From assembly GCA_035362115.1 (NCBI GenBank), contig DAOSDD010000207.1, positions 1-8,024 of the forward strand: DNA of 8,024 bases. Direction: 5' to 3'. Positions 1 to 6,100 of this stretch are shown here, in pieces; positions within the stretch are counted from its first letter, which is position 1; the number at the start of each line of letters is the position of its first letter. Both the position numbers and the translations under genes were made by a program. The notes beneath the pieces are model-generated. The model worked only from the letters and a program-made list of their open reading frames with translations. It did no database searches and was not told the DNA's origin. Source of the DNA: DUMC01 sp035362115 (GTDB taxonomy: Bacteria; Bacillota; Clostridia; Acetivibrionales; DUMC01).

Positions 1-144
1 CAGGAATACAATGGATATTATTTATCCGGTTCATGGGATATTAGCTCAATAGAAGAAGAAGAATGGACTATAAGGGCAACAGCCTATGCTGAAGATGGAG
101 GAACGGCTTCAGAAACCCGCAGAGTTTTCATAGATCACAAAGGT
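1..144 (+). other. C-terminal part of an Ig-like module (cut by window start)
   Basis: Residues 1-48 end with an acidic turn, a Trp-Ile-Arg-Ala strand and an I-D-x-x-x-P exit. The G-S-W-D-I-S-S at residues 10-16 aligns with the E-N-W-D-V-S-S of the Ig module before FN3 number 7 and A-R-W-N-L in the one before FN3 number 5. So this is the last third of a module of the same series, and the array continues upstream. The usual D-x-A-G-N is replaced by A-E-D-G-G. Confidence 0.75.
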
Positions 145-3100
145 CCCCCTGTACCTGCAAACTTTAGTGCGGAGGTTTCCTCTAACAATACAATTTCATT
201 CACCTGGGATACTGTAGAAGGTGCAGAAAAATACTATCTTAAAAGGGAATATGCCAATCCTGAATATATTGGTTCCTCCCAGCAAACTATATATCATCCT
301 GATCATAGTTACGAATGGTCCGGATTATATACAGAAAGGCCTTACATCTTTACACTAAGGTCGGTAGACACGATTGGTAATCAAAGTGAAGCTGCATCAG
401 TCATTATTGAGATTCATCAAGGACCGGAAATTGTTTTAGATGATGGATATAATGTTTATACAAAAGACAGCAATTATGTTTTAAAAGGAACAACAGTTCC
501 GGGTGCTGTGGTTAAAGTAAATGGAGAATCGGTTTCGGTAGATGAAGGCGGAAAATTTTCTTATAACAGTGTGCTTACAGTGATAGATAACAGTTTTACT
601 ATAGCTTCAGAGAAGGATGGTGTTACTCATACTGTCAAACAAAGGGTGACATTTGATACCAAAATTCCTACTATCTCCACCTTCACTCCAAATAATAATG
701 CATATTTTAGTGGAAATAAGGCACAAATTAAAATTTCAACCTATGATAATACTTATATTGGACGCCAGGTTTTACAGGTGAAAAGAAGCGAAGAATTACC
801 CTGGGAAGATATTTTTGAAATACCTTATGGCCAAACAAGTCCTTATTTCGATACTACAGTAGATATTGGCGATGGAGGCCCTTTAGAGGATGGCTCATAC
901 AAGTTCAGGCTGCTGGTTTGGGATAGAGCAGGAAATGTTGCCGGGGAAGATCTGGTAAGAGTATGGAATATAGACAACACCAGGCCGGAACCTCCCACAA
1001 ATCTAACAGCAGAAGAAGAGATAGGTAAAATAATATTATCGTGGGATGCCAGCACATCATCGGATCTTAAAACATCTTCACAATACAAGCTTTATCGCTC
1101 GACAAAAGCCGGAGGCAACTATGTTCTAATTGGAACTACCTCCAATACAAGATATGAAAACACAACTGTATCTGAAGGTGTTACATACTATTATGTTGTT
1201 ACCGCAATTGATAAGGCAGAAAATGAGAGTGAGTATTCAAATGAAATTTCGGTTTCCCCTGAGAATGATATCACACCACCTGAATTTAGAAGCCTTCCCT
1301 ATGACGGAAGAAAATATGGAGGAGGAGAAGCTAGAATTTCTATGGAAGCTACAGATAATTCTCCTAAAGGAGTAGAAAAATTCATACTGGAGTATTCCAA
1401 TGATAATGGGGCCTCGTGGAAATCCCTTACTCTTGGAGCATCTTCAAAAACAGTTGGTGAAGTAAAAGTTTATTATCGAGATTATAATATGAGTACAACA
1501 GGTATGGTTTCCGGAGACTATATTTTTCGTTTTTCCGCAGTAGATTATTCAGGAAACACAGCAACTACAGATCGGAATTTGATTTTTGACCTTTCAGTTG
1601 CTTCTATACAAAACTTGACAGCTCGGTCAGGAGAAGGATCAATAATTCTTGAATGGGAAGTTCCTCCGGATAATGATATTAGCTCATATGACATAATGCG
1701 TTCTACATACTATAGTGGGGGTTACAGTACAATCAAAACTATCTATGGAGGGGATACTAAAACATATACTGATACTACGGCAAGTTTAGATAAGACATTT
1801 TATTACAAGGTTGTAAGTAAAGATTCATATTATCCATATCCAAATCAATCTGTTAGCAAAATTGTATCGGCTGTTGCAAGGGATGACATTACACCACCGC
1901 AGATTACTTATATTAATATAGAAGATTTGGCTAAAATTGGAGGCAAGACAATAAATTTAAATGTACGTGCTACTGATAACAAAAAACCAATAAAGGTTGT
2001 TTTCTTGGGCTCACAGGATGGAGGTGCTACATGGGAACCTCTTAACATTAAATGGATCAACAGCACTATTCTGCCTGATAATGTTACATACAGTTTTACC
2101 TATAACTGGACAACAACAGGCTTTACTTCAGGGGAAATACTTGTGAAGATAATAGTTAAAGATGAAGCAGGTAATGAAGGGGAAGCTGAAAGAACGTGGA
2201 ATCTGGATCTTTATGTTTCTCCGGCGACAAATTTACGAACTACTCCCGGCGATGGAAGTATTCTAATAGAATGGGATCCTGTCACGGATGAAGACATTAA
2301 CAGCAGCAATGCTTATAACGTAATGAGAAGTGAAAATTCCGGCGGACCATACTCAGTTATAAGATATGAGCTGGGGAAAAACACTACCCAATATACTGAT
2401 ACAGGAGTGCAGACGGGAAAGACATATTATTATGTAATTCGTTCAAGGGATAATTTTGGAAATGAGACCCTGTCTTTGGAAATTGCTGCCATGCCTGCAG
2501 GAGACGAGATACCTCCGGTTATAAATGCTGTTACGCCGGATGTGGGTGCTACAATAGGTGGACCTGTAAATTATGTGCTTAGAGTTGAAGCAAGTGATAA
2601 TGCCGGTATGGAAGGATCCACAGCTGAAATTGAATACTCAGTCGATGGAGAAAACTGGACGCAAGTAAATCAAAACATAGAAGGACCTTATAATCTATTA
2701 AACAATAAATTTTATTTCACAGCCAGATGGAATCTAATTGACCTGGTCAGCGGCAATTACAAGATTCGTTATACAATTACCGATGGTGCCGGGAATTCAT
2801 CAAACCTGGTAGCTGATTATTATGTAGACAGAACAGGACCTTCAGCACCCGGAAATCTCCTGGCAACCTATGGGCAAAAAGCTATAGGCCTTGTGTGGGA
2901 GGTTGTACCTGAAACAGATGCAGCAAGTTATTATATTTATCGTGCGAATACTTTAAATGGCGAATATACCAGAATTAAAATTATAGACATTATTGATGGG
3001 GAAGAATGTAATATATATTCAGATAACACAGTAATGGAAGGGATTACTTATTTCTACAAGGTTACTTCGGTAGATAAATTTTACCAGGAAGGTCCTGCCT

Positions 3101-6100
3101 CCAACATAGCCTCAGCAGCAGCCATATCCGATACAACACCTCCTGTAGTTACACTTATTGAACCTGATCATCATACCGTACTCGGCCTTAATGCACAAAT
3201 AACNNNNNNNNNNNNNNNNNNNNNNNNNNNNNNNNNNNNNNNNNNNNNNNNNNNNNNNNNNNNNNNNNNNNNNNNNNNNNNNNNNNNNNNNNNNNNNNNN
3301 NNNCCTTCTGTAACCGGGCTTAAAGGAACCGCCTTCGGAGGAGACATTGTACTTGAATGGGATAGTATACCCGACAGGGATCTGGCATATTTTCTGGTTG
3401 AAAAGAAGGATAGATTAGGTAAGTACCAGGAAGTAAAAAAGGTATATAATATATTGGGGTTAAATATCTCCGACCTGGAACCGGGAGTTGATTACCGGTT
3501 CAGAGTTACCGCTTTTGATAAAATGGGAAATCAGGGAGAACCGGCGGAAATTATAGTGAACTCAGGTTCTGATTCAACTCCTCCCATAGTAACTTATGAA
3601 TACTCTTCTCATAAAATATATAGCGGAAATAATAGTATTAACATTAACCCCTTTATAGCAAAAGATAATGTGGGTGTTAAGAAGCTGATACTTGAATATT
3701 CTGTTGATATGATTAACTGGATAAATATTTGTGAAAGAGTCATTGATAAACCTGCCAGACAGGTACGTTTTAATGAAAACTGGGATGTTTCGTCTTTAGC
3801 GGAAGGAGACTATTTTGTAAGAGCTCTTGCCGAAGATGAAGCAGGGAATATGAGCTTACCTTCTGAAGCTGCCATATATACTGTTGATCATACAAAGCCT
3901 GCTGCACCATTTGACCTTACTTTTACTGCAACTGCCGGATACATTGAAGTAATGTGGAAGTATTTGGCTGAAAAAGATTTTAGCTTCTTTAAGCTGTGGA
4001 GATCTGAAAGTGAGGACGGAACCTATGAAAATATTACTCCGGGTTATTATGTCTATATGGGCTACAGAGATCGTACAGTGGAGACCGGAAAAACATACTA
4101 TTATAAGGTTACTGTAGTTGATGTGGCAGATAATGAAAGTGAACCTAGTGAAACTATTATAGGAAGCCTCACTGAAGACAAAATTGCTCCAACAATTTAT
4201 TTTAGAAACCCTTTAGAAGGAGATATCCTTAACTCAAAAGCTCTGTTTTCTATTAGTTTTAGTGATGACCTTGCATTGAAAAGCATGAAAGTTGAATACC
4301 GGAAAGAAGGTTCCGGAGATGGGGATGACAGCTGGGAAGTAATAATTACCAGAGACTACAATCCTGATGGTTTGAGTAAAAAAAGCTATGCAAATGAAGA
4401 ATTTTACTGGGAAAATAAAGGGCTTCCCGAAGGCCGGTACAAAGTAAGAGTTACTGTTGAAGATAGTGCCGGAAATATTACGGGACCATTAGTTATGACA
4501 TATCTTGTCAATAATGTAGCTCCGCCAAAACCAACCATAACTGCAGAAGCAGGAGGATGGCAGGCTAGCCTTAACTGGATTTCGGATAATAATATAGAAG
4601 ACTTCCATATGTATAAACTGTATAGAACCACTGTCCTTGGAGGCAGTGCAAGAAATATTTTATCAACCGGTGAAAAATCCTTCAATGATATTGGGATTCA
4701 GCCGGGTATTAGATATTACTACTACGTAAGGGCATATGATATATATGGAAATTACAGCCAGAGTGATACGGTTTCTGTAATTCCAACCGCTGAAGATAAA
4801 ATCCTGCCTGTTGCAGATGCAGGAGATGAACATATTTTGGTTGTCGGTATGGAAGGATTTTTCGACGGAACCTTATCAAGTGACAACCATAGAATAGCAT
4901 CCTATCACTGGGATTTCGGAGATGGAGGTACCGCTGTAACATCCCGGCCCACACATTCATACAATGCGGTTGGAGATTATACGGCAACCCTGACAGTAAC
5001 GGATCCTGCAGGGAATACAGCCGTAGATACAACCGGTGTTAAAGTAGTATCAATTGATGAGGTGGGAATCCTTGAAGTAAAAGTAATTGATGATGTGACA
5101 GGGGAACTTCTGCCCGGATCAAGTGTTGTTATAGACTATCCTGACGGAGCAACTCATAAAACCACAACAAACTCTGTAGGCGCTGCATTTGTTATAGCTC
5201 CTCCGGGAGATTATGAAGTTTATGCATTCAAAACAGACTTCAGGCCTGCCTCCGCTAAAGTCACAATGGTAAGAGGTCAGAAAAACACTGTTATGATAAG
5301 GCTCCCAAAAGGGTCGGTAGTCACAGGAGAACTGAAAGCAGAAAGAATGGATATAGATGAAATTATTGCTGCCGGAATTGACATAACAGATCCTGCCAAT
5401 CAAAACGCATATAAATTTGAAATAGGATTAGGCTTTAATATGCCTGATATACCGATTATTGCCACAAAACATAAATTCATTCGCCCGGCAAATGCTCCCC
5501 AAAATTACACAGTTTCCGAGGATGGAAGTAAAATCATTATTAGGGAACGTATAGATGAGGAGGGAAAAGGAAGCGGAAGAATTTTCTTCGGTGAAAAGAT
5601 TGACGCATCTTTTGATGTTCCTGCAATGGCTTATATGGTTATCCCGGGCAAAACCACCTGGCTTAAGGAGTTCTTTGATATAGGATTAACCATTCAAAAT
5701 GCGGCAGGGCCCGAGTTTGTTATCGAAGATGCATGGGCAAGGCTTACAATTCCGGATGGACTTTCGCTTGCTCCTACAAGAGAGGGTCAGCATGAATACG
5801 TTGAAATGGGGAGTATTCCGGGTGGGGAAAGCAAAAGTGTAAATTGGATAATAAGAGGAGATAAGAAAGGAGAATACAGGCTAAAAGCTGAATTTAACGG
5901 TTTATTAATGCCTTTTGAAGATGAGATAAAACAAATATTCAGAAATGATGAACCTTTCAGGGTATGGGCGGAAGATGCGGTGTTAATGCACATTATAACC
6001 CAGGACAGAGCAGATAAAGGTTATCCATATAATTTGAAATTGGGTATCGAAAATATATCTGAAATATCATTATATAACCTTTCTCTTGAGCTTCTTGAGG

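Larger units (their letters stand above)
1..4794 (+). repeat. Protein-level tandem array of alternating FN3 and Ig-like modules, about 205 residues per pair
   Basis: FN3 modules start near residues 49, 329, 534, 740, 947, 1102, 1300 and 1508. Steps between complete pairs are 205, 206, 207, 198 and 208 residues. The first step is 280 because an extra module is inserted, and the 947-to-1102 step is 155 because of the assembly gap. FN3 modules share a strand-B Trp (W69, W348, W552, W758, W966, W1120, W1319, W1526) and most have a Tyr-rich strand F such as TYYYV. The Ig modules share a start of the form D-x-x-P-P, a mid-module E-Y-S-x-D-x-x-x-W, and a late G-x-Y-x-x-R then D-x-A-G-N. The copies are strongly diverged; I saw no long nucleotide identity between them, so this is an old duplication rather than a recent DNA repeat. 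Confidence 0.9.

Noticed and set aside
843..1088. Open reading frame on the minus strand, 81 codons
   Set aside because: It lies opposite the well-supported end of Ig module 1 and start of FN3 2 in the + frame, has no protein-like pattern and no matching RBS context; it is a shadow of the real gene.
1130..1375. Open reading frame on the + strand in another frame, 81 codons
   Set aside because: It overlaps clear FN3 2 and Ig module 2 sequence in frame 1 and its translation shows no recognisable domain.
145..4794. Possible recent DNA-level tandem repeats or recombination hot spot
   Set aside because: Modules are similar only in protein pattern. By eye no long identical nucleotide stretches recur, so no DNA repeat is claimed.
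4404..5403. Three minus-strand open frames of 93-107 codons under FN3 8, the PKD domain and the regulatory-like domain
   Set aside because: The + frame here encodes textbook FN3 and PKD motifs. The antisense frames are explained by codon bias of the + strand and have no domain-like content.
5854..5862. Arg-Gly-Asp triplet at residues 1952-1954, as in integrin ligands
   Set aside because: A three-residue motif is expected by chance in a protein of this size, and it lies in what looks like a turn of a bacterial CARDB-like fold; there is no other sign of host interaction.
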